Below are positions 17,238 to 24,955 of a stretch of 64,000 nt of DNA, one piece after another. The stretch is from assembly GCF_025502585.1 (NCBI RefSeq), contig NZ_CP106679.1, positions 2,387,501-2,451,500 of the forward strand, given 5' to 3'. Made by a program: the position numbers and the translations under genes. The notes beneath the pieces were generated by a model. It did no database searches. It had not been told where the DNA came from and saw only the letters and a list, made by a program, of their open reading frames with translations. Position 1 is the first letter of the stretch; each line of letters begins with the position of its first letter. Origin of the DNA: Reichenbachiella agarivorans. Its GTDB lineage: Bacteria > Bacteroidota > Bacteroidia > Cytophagales > Cyclobacteriaceae.

Positions 17238-17999
17238 TTATTTCCGCTTGATTCGTTGTTCTATGTTAAAGTCGTTGTAGTTCGTTTTGCCCAGTTGTTC
17301 ATCCTCTATGTCGGTAAAGGGTTCGATCTCAAAAATAAATTGCTTTGAGTTGCTTGAAAAGTTTCCAAATATGAATTGGCGAGTTAGGGCTCTAAAGAAT
17401 GATTCGAGTTTTGAAACGAGTATGTTATTGGAAGTTTCATATAGGAAATCTAGTTTTTGTGGGTTCATCAGATGTTCGTGATAAGTCTGCTTTCCAAAAT
17501 GCTTCTCCATGACAAAACTTTCAATGCGTTCCCATTCCTTCTGACAGTCAAAATCTTGATCTGTTCCTAACACAGCATCTAGGTTGAAATATCTGCCTCG
17601 TTTGCCAAATTCTGAAAGGGTTCTGCAAATTCGGTTTACAAGTTCATCCCCTGTTATGAGTTCATAATCCATGAATGCAAATGGTCGTTCAACTGGAATA
17701 ACAATTTTTTCAACCTCACTTTTAAGGTATTCAAGATCGTGACCGTTTTTGTTACCTATGAGTTTCTTAAAAGTTGGAAGTTCACCAGTTCGCTCTTGAT
17801 AGTTCAAGCAGAGCATCGTTTTAAAAAGGCGTTCTAGACCGTTCGCAAGAAATAGTAGTGGGGGATGGTAAAAATCGTTGGCTCCAGTTATTTTCTGGAG
17901 TTCCCCTAAGCCTGTTCGCAGGTATTTAATTGAAGTGTTAACCTCAACCACCAGTGAAATTTTTCTGTATGTCTCATTCATCTCTGCGTTTCGTGGCAT
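17238..17999 (-). CDS. protein of unknown function, possibly HEPN-like (candidate cassette gene)
   Basis: A 253-aa soluble protein I do not recognise by name. The stretch from about residue 45 to 95 (LFLANGLERLFKTMLCLNY … GNKNGHDLEYLKSEV) has the look of a HEPN-type helical domain, with a Lys/Leu-rich helix, a short loop and a GHDL helix, but the family's RxxxxH motif is not clear. Start taken at ATG 17999; ATG 17981 (MNETYRK) is an alternative. It is the first gene after the truncated recombinase, begins about 10 nt inside the proposed cassette edge, and its stop touches the next palindrome. Defence-related roles are common for HEPN proteins, but that is speculation here. Confidence 0.65.
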   Translation of the reverse strand: MPRNAEMNETYRKISLVVEVNTSIKYLRTGLGELQKITGANDFYHPPLLFLANGLERLFKTMLCLNYQERTGELPTFKKLIGNKNGHDLEYLKSEVEKIVIPVERPFAFMDYELITGDELVNRICRTLSEFGKRGRYFNLDAVLGTDQDFDCQKEWERIESFVMEKHFGKQTYHEHLMNPQKLDFLYETSNNILVSKLESFFRALTRQFIFGNFSSNSKQFIFEIEPFTDIEDEQLGKTNYNDFNIEQRIKRK

Positions 18000-18040
18000 G
18001 GGTCATATCATTTGAGTATGCGGACAAAAGTTCCGCATAC
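18000..18040 (-). other. attI-like segment between recombinase and first cassette
   Basis: In the 46-nt gap between the recombinase stop and the first cassette gene lies a 9-bp perfect inverted repeat, GTATGCGGA (18016-18024) and TCCGCATAC (18032-18040), with a 7-nt loop. It is followed by the proposed cassette edge GGGTCATATC (18000-18009). Position next to the recombinase is what an attI-type platform site would have; it could also be a simple hairpin terminator, although no T-run follows. Confidence 0.45.
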
Positions 18041-18045
18041 TTGCC

Positions 18046-18885
18046 CTATGGCATCATCAAATCTAATGGGTTTTTTATTTTATTCATGCCCATCACTGCT
18101 ACATGAGTATATATTTCTGTGGTTTTTATGGAATTGTGCCCGAGCAAGGTCTGGATTTGCCTTAAATCTACGCCATCTTCCAGTAAGTGTGTGGCCAGCG
18201 AGTGCCGCAGGGTATGAGGGTTTACTCTTTCTGCAATTTTGGCATTTTTACCTGCTCTGTGTACGATCTTCAAAACACTACTGCCACTATAAGGTTCACC
18301 TGGAGCTCCTTCAAATAGAAAAACTTTAGGTTTGTTCAGTGAATAGTATTGCCTCAAATCTTTCAAAACCTGTCCGCTGAGTAGTGTGAATCGGTCTTTT
18401 CGTCCCTTTCCCTGCTCCACTCTAATCAAGTTTCTATCACTAAGTATGTCTTTGGGCTTCAAGTTGAGCAATTCGCTTCTTCGCAGGCCTGCCGAATATA
18501 GCAGGGATACGATACAGCGATGCTTGAGATTGTGTATCGTGCCCAATAGAGCCAGTACCTGCGTTTTGCTCAGCACCTTTGGCAAGCTTTCCTTTTTGAT
18601 AGGCCTCTCGATACTGTAAAACCGATTAGGCATTTCCTTGACCACTTCGTAGTAAAACTTGATGGCATTGATCGACTGGTTGATCATCGTGTCAGAATAC
18701 TTTTTTTGCACCAATGTCTGTAGATATTCTCTGATCTTGACATTATGGATATTCATCAGATTTTTTTCATTCGGATAGTGATTGATAAACCTTTCGAACA
18801 GTGTCCTTACCAAGGTGTGGACTTGCAACAAAAAAGTGGACAAATAGTTAAGCGCATTTTGAATAATTATCTTCCCCAAATTCAT
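18046..18885 (-). pseudogene. tyrosine recombinase (XerC/D-like), N-terminus replaced by IS insertion
   Basis: The ORF encodes 279 aa, but its first 21 codons come from the end of the IS element. All catalytic residues of a tyrosine recombinase are present: Arg135 (SAGLR), Lys163 (GKGRK), His224-xx-Arg227 (HTLR), His250 (LLGH) and Tyr259 (IYTH). The C-terminus NKIKNPLD is typical of Bacteroidota integrases of this type. Removing the IS and one GTG copy restores an open frame of 267 codons that starts at an ATG complementary to 20112-20114 (MGAEVTDSQ…). Even that form is short at the N-terminal DNA-binding domain compared with relatives of 300-370 aa. No IntI-specific insertion is seen. Probably inactive or altered. 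Confidence 0.75.
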
Positions 18886-19708
18886 CGGGTGTTTTATAGC
18901 CTAGATAGGCATGTTTCCTTTTTCTATTGTACCAAACTTCAATGAATTCAAATATTTGAGTTTTAGCTTGAAGGATACTGTAGTAATTGACATGGCTGAC
19001 CATTTCAGACTTGAGTATTTTGAAAAAGCTTTCAGCAACAGCATTGTCCCAACAATTCCCTTTTCTGCTCATGCTCTGCTTGACTCCCTCTCGCTTGAGA
19101 TGATCAGAAAAAGCATACGCAGCATATTGCACGCCTCGATCTGAATGAAATAACAAGGCTTTAGTAATAGGTCTGTTTTTGATTGCCATTTTCCATGCAG
19201 CTAATACAGTAGCCTGTGTGGTCATCGTCGTGCTTAGTGACCAACCCACGATCTTTCGGTCGTACAAATCCATGACAATAGTGAGGTACAACCATCCTTG
19301 CTTTGTGGGAATGTAGGTGATGTCAGACACCCATTTTTGCCCTGGGCCTTCCGCATGAAAATCCCTATTCAAGTGGTTTTCAGCTAATGGGAATGAATGT
19401 TTAGAATCAGTAGTAACACCTCTGAATTTCTTGACCACAATACTTCTAATGCCTTCTGCACGCATGATTCTTGCCACTCTCTGCCTGGAAACTTTCCATC
19501 CCATATCCTGCAGGTCATCTGTGACTTTAGGGCTTCCATACCTTTGTTTACTGCTAAGATGAACCTTTTTGATGTCCTCCATGAGCTGTTTCCTTTGTTT
19601 ATACCTTTTGGAAGGCTTGTGATGTAACCAACGATAGTAGCCGCTCCGACTTACCTTGAATACTCGACACATCTTCTCAACGGAATGTTTATCGTGGTTT
19701 GCCTTCAT
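18848..19708 (-). CDS. IS3-family transposase OrfB (DDE catalytic part)
   Basis: A 286-aa integrase-core protein with an N-terminal HTH_21-type segment (SRSGYYRWLHH) and a complete DDE triad: Asp129 (WVSDITYI), Asp190 (FHSDRG) and Glu226 (DNAVAESFFK). Its ATG overlaps the orfA stop by 4 nt (ATGA), so it is either made by translational coupling or as an OrfAB fusion by frameshifting; no obvious A6G slippery string is seen at the junction. Confidence 0.95.
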   Translation of the reverse strand: MKANHDKHSVEKMCRVFKVSRSGYYRWLHHKPSKRYKQRKQLMEDIKKVHLSSKQRYGSPKVTDDLQDMGWKVSRQRVARIMRAEGIRSIVVKKFRGVTTDSKHSFPLAENHLNRDFHAEGPGQKWVSDITYIPTKQGWLYLTIVMDLYDRKIVGWSLSTTMTTQATVLAAWKMAIKNRPITKALLFHSDRGVQYAAYAFSDHLKREGVKQSMSRKGNCWDNAVAESFFKILKSEMVSHVNYYSILQAKTQIFEFIEVWYNRKRKHAYLGYKTPDEFGEDNYSKCA

Positions 19709-20025
19709 GAAGAAGAAAACTTCCCGTCGTTCTTGGAGAAGATGCTCACCGCCTTTTTTAGGATATCCCTTTCTTCCTGGGCATCTAGGAGCGCTTTGCG
19801 TAGTCTGGCTATCTCTTTTTGTTCATCAGTCATATTTGTGTTTCCCTGTCCAGAAAAACTCCCTTCCTGATATTGTTCATGTTCTCGTCTCCACCGTCTG
19901 ACTAGGTCTGGTTTGATCCCCAGCTCCTCGGCTACTTCTTTGGTAGGCTTTCCTGATGAAACCAGGTTAACTACCATCATTTTAAACTCCTTATCGAAGT
20001 TCCTCCTTTCTCTTTTCATATGCAA
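19705..20025 (-). CDS. IS3-family transposase OrfA (helix-turn-helix)
   Basis: A 106-aa protein with the HTH_Tnp_1 domain: FDKEFKMMVVNLVSSGKPTKEVAEELGIKPDLVRRWRRE, followed by a leucine-zipper-like helix (EIARLRKALLDAQEERDILKKAVSIFSK) for dimerisation. It binds the IS ends. The start is ATG at 20025, with another Met two codons later. Confidence 0.92.
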   Translation of the reverse strand: MHMKRERRNFDKEFKMMVVNLVSSGKPTKEVAEELGIKPDLVRRWRREHEQYQEGSFSGQGNTNMTDEQKEIARLRKALLDAQEERDILKKAVSIFSKNDGKFSSS

Positions 20026-20105
20026 TAAATTTAACTCCTACGAGCTTAACTTACTGTCTCTTCAAATGTAGCAAGTTCAGTGTTTCCCTGACTATCCGTT
20101 ACTTC

Positions 20106-20215
20106 AGCTCCCATGTAAGCTTACATCAGGTCCCAAGATAGCTTACATGAAGGCTCAAGTAAGCTTACTTGGAGGGTCATATAAGCTATCATGAAGGCTA
20201 TAGTAAGCTTACTTG
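20106..20215. repeat. five tandem 22-bp units, each centred on an AGCT palindrome
   Basis: AGCT cores stand exactly 22 bp apart at 20118, 20140, 20162, 20184 and 20206. Around each, the sequence is a palindrome: ATGTAAGCTTACAT (unit 1, perfect), CAAGTAAGCTTACTTG (unit 3, perfect over 16 bp); units 2 and 4 are imperfect and unit 5 is nearly perfect. Linkers share AGG(C/T)(T/C)C. The period is not a multiple of three, so it is not a coding repeat. It sits between the IS-interrupted recombinase and the Nudix regulator. Two helical turns per unit suggests side-by-side binding of a dimeric protein on one DNA face. Confidence 0.85.
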
Positions 20216-20285
20216 CGGATACAGCTTCCTAAATGGGAGACGGTAAGTCAAGAGAACTCACGCTAGTCTCACTTGAGTAGTTTCA

Positions 20286-21017
20286 TCAAGGCAATTGCAA
20301 AGTATAACCTTCTTTGACCAGCTCGAAGTACTTCTCTACATTGAATTGGTAGTAGTAAGCCCCTTTTTTGGAGTTGGATTTGTCCTTTTCTTCCAAGCGA
20401 TCGAGGTAGCCTACAGAGAGGATTTTTTTGCGAAAGTTGCGGTCATCGAGCTGCTCCTGCATGATCTCTTGGTAGAGTTTGAGCAGCTTGGGGATGGTAA
20501 ATTTTTCGGGCAGCAGGTTGAACCCTATCGGTTTGCGCTTGGAGTCCTCTTGCAACAGTCTCAGGGCATCTTGGATGATTTGGTTGTGATCAATGACCAG
20601 TTTGGGAATCTCATCGATGTGGAACCAATGCGCATGAAATGACTCCACCAGCTCTTCCTTTTGCTCGTCCAGACGGATCAAGCTGTAGTAGCCCAAGGAG
20701 ATCACACGTGCGCCAGGGTCTCGATCTACTTCAGAGTAGGTTTGGAAGTGTTCTAGGAATACATCGTCCAGCCCTGTGAACTTGGTCAAGATTCTTTGTG
20801 CCGCTATATCTGCAGATTCATCTGCTTGTACGAAACTCCCGATCAGCGACCACTTGCCCGCCTCTGGGTCCACTTGTCTTTTGAATAGCAGCACTTTGAG
20901 TTTTTCTTCTTGGGGATCAAACCCAAATATTACATTGTCTACCGCCACCAAAATGGCTTTGGCATCCTTGTAGGACTCGTTATGTTTTGCCGTAGGCTTG
21001 GACGTATTCGCACTCAT
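20286..21017 (-). CDS. Nudix-related transcriptional regulator (NrtR/AraR-like), predicted galactose regulator
   Basis: A 243-aa protein: Nudix-fold effector domain (about residues 20-150) and a C-terminal winged helix (about 155-243, NLLPEKFTIPKLLKLYQEIM…NFRKKILSVGYL). The Nudix box is degenerate: GSFVQADESADIAAQRILTKFTGL lacks the REUxEE acidic residues, so it senses rather than hydrolyses. The same architecture is known for NrtR and for the arabinose regulator AraR of Bacteroides. It is divergent from galE-galK-SGLT-galT with two matching palindromes between, so it most likely controls that operon and itself. Effector is probably a galactose-pathway sugar (inference). Confidence 0.88.
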   Translation of the reverse strand: MSANTSKPTAKHNESYKDAKAILVAVDNVIFGFDPQEEKLKVLLFKRQVDPEAGKWSLIGSFVQADESADIAAQRILTKFTGLDDVFLEHFQTYSEVDRDPGARVISLGYYSLIRLDEQKEELVESFHAHWFHIDEIPKLVIDHNQIIQDALRLLQEDSKRKPIGFNLLPEKFTIPKLLKLYQEIMQEQLDDRNFRKKILSVGYLDRLEEKDKSNSKKGAYYYQFNVEKYFELVKEGYTLQLP

Positions 21018-21021
21018 GACT

Positions 21022-21029
21022 CAAAGGTA
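21022..21029 (-). promoter_or_regulatory. -7 box of the Nudix regulator gene
   Basis: On the minus strand TACCTTTG, a perfect TAnnTTTG, lies 4 nt before the ATG at 21017. The -33 region would fall in operator 1, so a bound regulator would block polymerase. The mRNA would be nearly leaderless. Confidence 0.5.
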
Positions 21030-21033
21030 ATAT

Positions 21034-21060
21034 ATTTAAACGTTTCTTGTACGTTTAAAT
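21034..21060. promoter_or_regulatory. operator 1 between the Nudix regulator and galE
   Basis: A 27-bp perfect inverted repeat: ATTTAAACG, 9-bp spacer, CGTTTAAAT. Centre at 21047. Confidence 0.75.
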
Positions 21061-21063
21061 TAA

Positions 21064-21082
21064 AAACGTTAGTATTACGTTT
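21064..21082. promoter_or_regulatory. operator 2 between the Nudix regulator and galE
   Basis: AAACG, 9-bp spacer, CGTTT, centre at 21073, 26 bp from operator 1. The two sites share AAACGTT….TACGTTTAA in the same register. It lies just upstream of a possible galE -7 box TAGACTTG (21086-21093). Confidence 0.7.
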
Positions 21083-21102
21083 AATTAGACTTGACGATAG
21101 AC

Positions 21103-22125
21103 ATGGTAGCAAAAAACATATTAGTGACGGGAGGATTTGGGTACATCGGTGCACATACCGTAGTGGAGCTACTCCAGGCGGGCTATGAAGTGCATGTGGT
21201 GGATGACCTGTCCAATACCGACGAAAGCGTCAGTGAGAGAATCCAAGAAATTACAGGCAAGCGACCTGCTTTTACCCTGCTGGATTTGCGAAACGCGCAG
21301 GATGTAGAAGCGTTGTTTTCCAACCACACTTTTGATGGTGTGATCCACTTTGCCGCTTCCAAGTCTGTAGGGGAGTCTGCACAGAATCCTTTGCTGTACT
21401 ACCACAACAACATTTTGGGTTTAGTAAATTTGATTGCAAGTATGAAAAAACACGGTGTGCCAAACATCGTGTTTTCTTCATCCTGCACGGTCTACGGTCA
21501 GCCAGATGTGTTGCCTGTGACTGAGCAGACACCCATCAAACCCGCAGAGTCTCCCTACGGCAACACCAAAAAAATAGGAGAGGATATCCTCAGAGACAGT
21601 GCCAAGGCTTATGACAACATTCATGCGATTGCGCTGCGCTATTTCAATCCGATAGGCGCACATCCATCTGCTTTGATCGGAGAGAAACCCAAAGGAGTCC
21701 CCAACAATCTGATGCCCTACTTGATGCAAGTAGCTACTGGCGAGCGTGAGCTGTTGAGTGTGTTTGGCAATGATTACAACACGGTAGACGGGACAGCGGT
21801 CAGAGATTATATCCATGTGGTGGATTTGGCAAAGGCACATGTGATCGCCGTGCAGAGACAGTTGGATGGAAAGCAAAAGGAGGCTTATGAGTTCTTCAAT
21901 CTAGGTTCTGGGTCTGGATTTTCTGTCTTAGAGATCATCGAGTCCTTTGAAAGAATCAATGGGGTGAAGGTAAACCACCAAATCACCGAGCGCAGAGCAG
22001 GTGATATCGAAAAAATATATGCCGACAATACCTACGCCAAAGAGGAGTTGGGCTGGCAGTCTGAGTTGAGTTTGGACGAGATGATGTCCTCCGCTTGGAA
22101 CTGGCAATTGACATTAAAAGACTAA
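21103..22125 (+). CDS. galE: UDP-glucose 4-epimerase
   Basis: Interconverts UDP-galactose and UDP-glucose with bound NAD in the Leloir pathway. Rossmann motif VTGGFGYIGAHT near the N-terminus; catalytic Tyr152 and Lys156 in SPYGNTKK; Ser/Thr in FSSSCTVYG. 340 aa is normal. An in-frame TTG at 21091 exists, but ATG 21103 leaves the usual 5-6 residues before the GxxGxxG loop. First gene of a four-gene galactose operon, 10 bp before galK. Confidence 0.96.
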   Translation: MVAKNILVTGGFGYIGAHTVVELLQAGYEVHVVDDLSNTDESVSERIQEITGKRPAFTLLDLRNAQDVEALFSNHTFDGVIHFAASKSVGESAQNPLLYYHNNILGLVNLIASMKKHGVPNIVFSSSCTVYGQPDVLPVTEQTPIKPAESPYGNTKKIGEDILRDSAKAYDNIHAIALRYFNPIGAHPSALIGEKPKGVPNNLMPYLMQVATGERELLSVFGNDYNTVDGTAVRDYIHVVDLAKAHVIAVQRQLDGKQKEAYEFFNLGSGSGFSVLEIIESFERINGVKVNHQITERRAGDIEKIYADNTYAKEELGWQSELSLDEMMSSAWNWQLTLKD

Positions 22126-22135
22126 ATACGAGGTT

Positions 22136-23302
22136 ATGAAAGACTTAGGAGCAAAGAAAGCTGCTGTAATAGCAAGTTTTAGGGAGAATTTTGAGGGAGA
22201 GCCGATAGTAGTGAAATCACCCGGTAGAATCAACCTCATCGGGGAGCATACGGATTACAACCATGGCTATGTGATGCCAGCAGCCATTGAGCAGGCATCT
22301 TATGTAGGGATTGCCAAAAGTGGATCTGAGCAGTGCAAGTTGATCGCATTGGATCTCAATGAAAGTTATGAGTTTTCGATCGAAGGCGCGTTGCAGCCTA
22401 TAGAAATAGGCTGGGTCAACTACTTCCTAGGGGTGATCGACCAGTACAAGAAAAAGAGTTTGGCATTGGAGGGCTTCCACATGGTCTTTACCAGTGATGT
22501 GCCTTTGGGAGCGGGTTTGTCTTCTTCGGCAGCTTTGGAATCGTCGTTTGGCTTTGCATTGAGTCAGTTGTTTTCACACAACGTGTCCTTGGTGGATGTA
22601 GCCTTGATGGGACAGCAGGCTGAGCACAATTTTGCAGGAGTGAAATGTGGCATCATGGATCAGTTTGCGAGTTGTCTGAGTACTGCCAATCATGCGATTG
22701 TGTTGGATTGTCGCTCGCTGGAGTACACCTCTATTCCTTGTGATATGAAGGACTACCAACTGGTGTTATTCGATACGGCCGTTAAGCACAACCTGGCGAG
22801 CTCGGAGTACAATGTACGCAGATCACAGTGCGAGAGTGGAGTAGCTGTATTGCAGACGAAGTTTGACGGCATAGGCTCGTTGCGAGACGCGACCATGGAG
22901 CAGTTGGATGCTGTCAAAGGAGAATTAGATAGCATTGTTTACGATAGATGCTCATACGTGATTGCCGAAAATGAAAGGGTGCTTCTCGCAGCAGAGGCCT
23001 TGAAAAGTGGCGATATAGAGACGCTAGGGCAGTTGATGAACGAAACGCATTTGGGTTTGAGCAAAAAATATGAAGTGAGTTGCAAGGAATTGGACCTGCT
23101 CTATGATATTGCTCAGTTGAATCCCAACATCATCGGAGCACGGATGATGGGCGGTGGTTTTGGGGGGTGCACCCTCAACATTGTGAAGAAAAGTGAGCTG
23201 GATAGTACCTTGGAATATGTGCTTGAGAGCTACAAGGATGCTACCCAAGTGGAACTAAAGCATTATATTGTCGCCCCTGGCGATGGAGCCACTTTACTTT
23301 AA
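22136..23302 (+). CDS. galK: galactokinase
   Basis: GHMP-family kinase that phosphorylates galactose at C1 with ATP. The galactokinase signature SPGRINLIGEHTDYNHGYVMP (from about residue 29), the ATP loop PLGAGLSSSAALE (about 123-135) and the C-terminal GARMMGGGFGGCT motif are all present. Length 388 aa is typical. 18 bp separate it from the symporter gene. Confidence 0.96.
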   Translation: MKDLGAKKAAVIASFRENFEGEPIVVKSPGRINLIGEHTDYNHGYVMPAAIEQASYVGIAKSGSEQCKLIALDLNESYEFSIEGALQPIEIGWVNYFLGVIDQYKKKSLALEGFHMVFTSDVPLGAGLSSSAALESSFGFALSQLFSHNVSLVDVALMGQQAEHNFAGVKCGIMDQFASCLSTANHAIVLDCRSLEYTSIPCDMKDYQLVLFDTAVKHNLASSEYNVRRSQCESGVAVLQTKFDGIGSLRDATMEQLDAVKGELDSIVYDRCSYVIAENERVLLAAEALKSGDIETLGQLMNETHLGLSKKYEVSCKELDLLYDIAQLNPNIIGARMMGGGFGGCTLNIVKKSELDSTLEYVLESYKDATQVELKHYIVAPGDGATLL

Positions 23303-23320
23303 GACTAATTACTATAAAAC

Positions 23321-24934
23321 ATGAATTTTTCTACATTAGACTTTATTATTTTCGGCGCGTACTGTGCCGTGATACTAGGGGTTGGGTTGTTTGTCTCTCG
23401 AGACAAAGAAGGGCACGAAAAAAGTGCCGAAGATTATTTTTTGGCGGGAAAATCCCTGCCATGGTGGGCGATCGGAGCATCACTGATTGCAGCCAATATT
23501 TCTGCTGAGCAGTTCATAGGCATGTCGGGATCTGGCTTTGCACTGGGACTGGCGATTGCATCATACGAATGGATGGCGGCCATTACGTTATTGATTGTAG
23601 GCAAGTATTTTCTTCCGATTTTCATCGAAAAGGGTCTCTACACCATTCCTGAATTTGTCGAGAAGAGATTCAGTACCAACCTAAAAACCATCTTGGCTGT
23701 CTTTTGGGTTGCCTTGTATGTGTTTGTCAACCTGAGTTCAGTTTTGTATCTCGGTTCTTTGGCTTTGGAGACCATCATGGGGATACCGATGATGTATGGC
23801 GTGGTAGGTTTGGCGCTTTTTGCGGCAGCTTATTCTCTCTACGGTGGTTTGTCTGCGGTAGCATGGACGGATGTGATCCAAGTGGTCTTTTTGGTATTGG
23901 GGGGATTGATCACTACCTACTTGGCACTGAACGTGGTGTCGGATGGACAAGGTTCTATAGCTGGCTTCATGCATTTGTTGGATGCAGCTCCGGATCGTTT
24001 TCACATGATCTTGGAGGAAACCAACTCTCAATATTCCAACCTACCAGGTATTTGGGTATTGATAGGGGGGCTATGGGTAGCCAATATCTACTACTGGGGA
24101 TTCAACCAGTACATCATTCAGAGAACATTGGCAGCTAAGTCACTGGGCGAGGCGCAAAAAGGGATCGCATTGGCGGCATTCTTGAAACTGATCATCCCGT
24201 TCATTGTGGTGGTGCCTGGTATCGCTGCATATGTGATTGTCAATGATCCAGCCATGATGGAGAGGTTGGGCTCTGTGGCTCAAATGAACTTGCCAAGCAC
24301 AGGTCAGGCTGATAAGGCCTACCCATGGTTGCTGCAATTGCTGCCATCAGGTTTGAAGGGGATTGCATTTGCAGCCTTGACTGCCGCCGTAGTGTCTTCT
24401 CTGGCGTCTATGCTGAACTCTACTTCGACGATCTTCACCATGGACATCTACAAGCAGTACATCAACAAAAATGCTTCGGACAAGCAAATGGTCAATACAG
24501 GTCGCTTTGCAGCAGCTGGTGCGTTGATTATCGCTTGTGTGATGGCACCACTGTTGGGAGGGATAGATCAGGCATTTCAATTTATCCAAGAGTACACAGG
24601 GATCGTGAGTCCAGGTATTTTGGCGGTATTCATTCTAGGTTTGTTCTGGAAGAAAACTACCAATGCTGCAGCGATATGGGGAGCGGTTATATCCGTGCCG
24701 ATTGCGATTGCATTCAAGTTCGTACCAGGTATGCCGTTTATGAACCAGATGGGCTTGACTGCTGTCGCTACGATGATTGTCATCATGATCATTAGTCAAT
24801 TGACTGGTGGAGGAAAAGACGATCCGAAAGGCATTGATTTGTCCAAAGGATTGTTCAAAACTAACCCAACTTTCAATATCTCGGCATTTGTGATCTGTTT
24901 GCTTACGGCAGTATTGTACGCGTTATTTTGGTAA
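23321..24934 (+). CDS. sodium/sugar symporter (SSS/SGLT family), predicted galactose uptake
   Basis: Inner-membrane protein of 537 aa with about 14 helices. It shows the SGLT core: SAEDYFLAGKSLPWWAIGASLIAANISAEQFIGMSGSG, YSLYGGLSAVAWTDVIQ and the QYIIQRTLAAKS signature, close to the Vibrio vSGLT galactose transporter. Between galK and galT, so the likely substrate is galactose with Na+. Fits a marine host. Confidence 0.93.
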   Translation: MNFSTLDFIIFGAYCAVILGVGLFVSRDKEGHEKSAEDYFLAGKSLPWWAIGASLIAANISAEQFIGMSGSGFALGLAIASYEWMAAITLLIVGKYFLPIFIEKGLYTIPEFVEKRFSTNLKTILAVFWVALYVFVNLSSVLYLGSLALETIMGIPMMYGVVGLALFAAAYSLYGGLSAVAWTDVIQVVFLVLGGLITTYLALNVVSDGQGSIAGFMHLLDAAPDRFHMILEETNSQYSNLPGIWVLIGGLWVANIYYWGFNQYIIQRTLAAKSLGEAQKGIALAAFLKLIIPFIVVVPGIAAYVIVNDPAMMERLGSVAQMNLPSTGQADKAYPWLLQLLPSGLKGIAFAALTAAVVSSLASMLNSTSTIFTMDIYKQYINKNASDKQMVNTGRFAAAGALIIACVMAPLLGGIDQAFQFIQEYTGIVSPGILAVFILGLFWKKTTNAAAIWGAVISVPIAIAFKFVPGMPFMNQMGLTAVATMIVIMIISQLTGGGKDDPKGIDLSKGLFKTNPTFNISAFVICLLTAVLYALFW

Positions 24935-24955
24935 TATTTAAAAAGAAATAATAAC

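Larger units (their letters stand above)
18818..20079 (-). mobile_element. IS3-family insertion sequence, complete
   Basis: About 1,262 bp. The left end TGGACTTGCAAC and the reverse complement of the right end, TGAACTTGCTAC, agree at 24 of 35 terminal positions, ending in a shared GTTAAG. A 3-bp direct repeat GTG flanks it (18815-18817 and 20080-20082), as expected for IS3 transposition. It holds overlapping orfA and orfB, both intact, so it may still move. It is inserted in the 5' part of the tyrosine recombinase gene. Confidence 0.9.

Noticed and set aside
16110-17999. Toxin-antitoxin or phage-defence island
   Set aside because: No recognised toxin, antitoxin, nuclease or helicase motif; only a weak HEPN-like look in one protein.
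20106-20215. CRISPR array
   Set aside because: Units are contiguous 22-bp repeats with no spacers and with palindromic cores; no cas genes are near.
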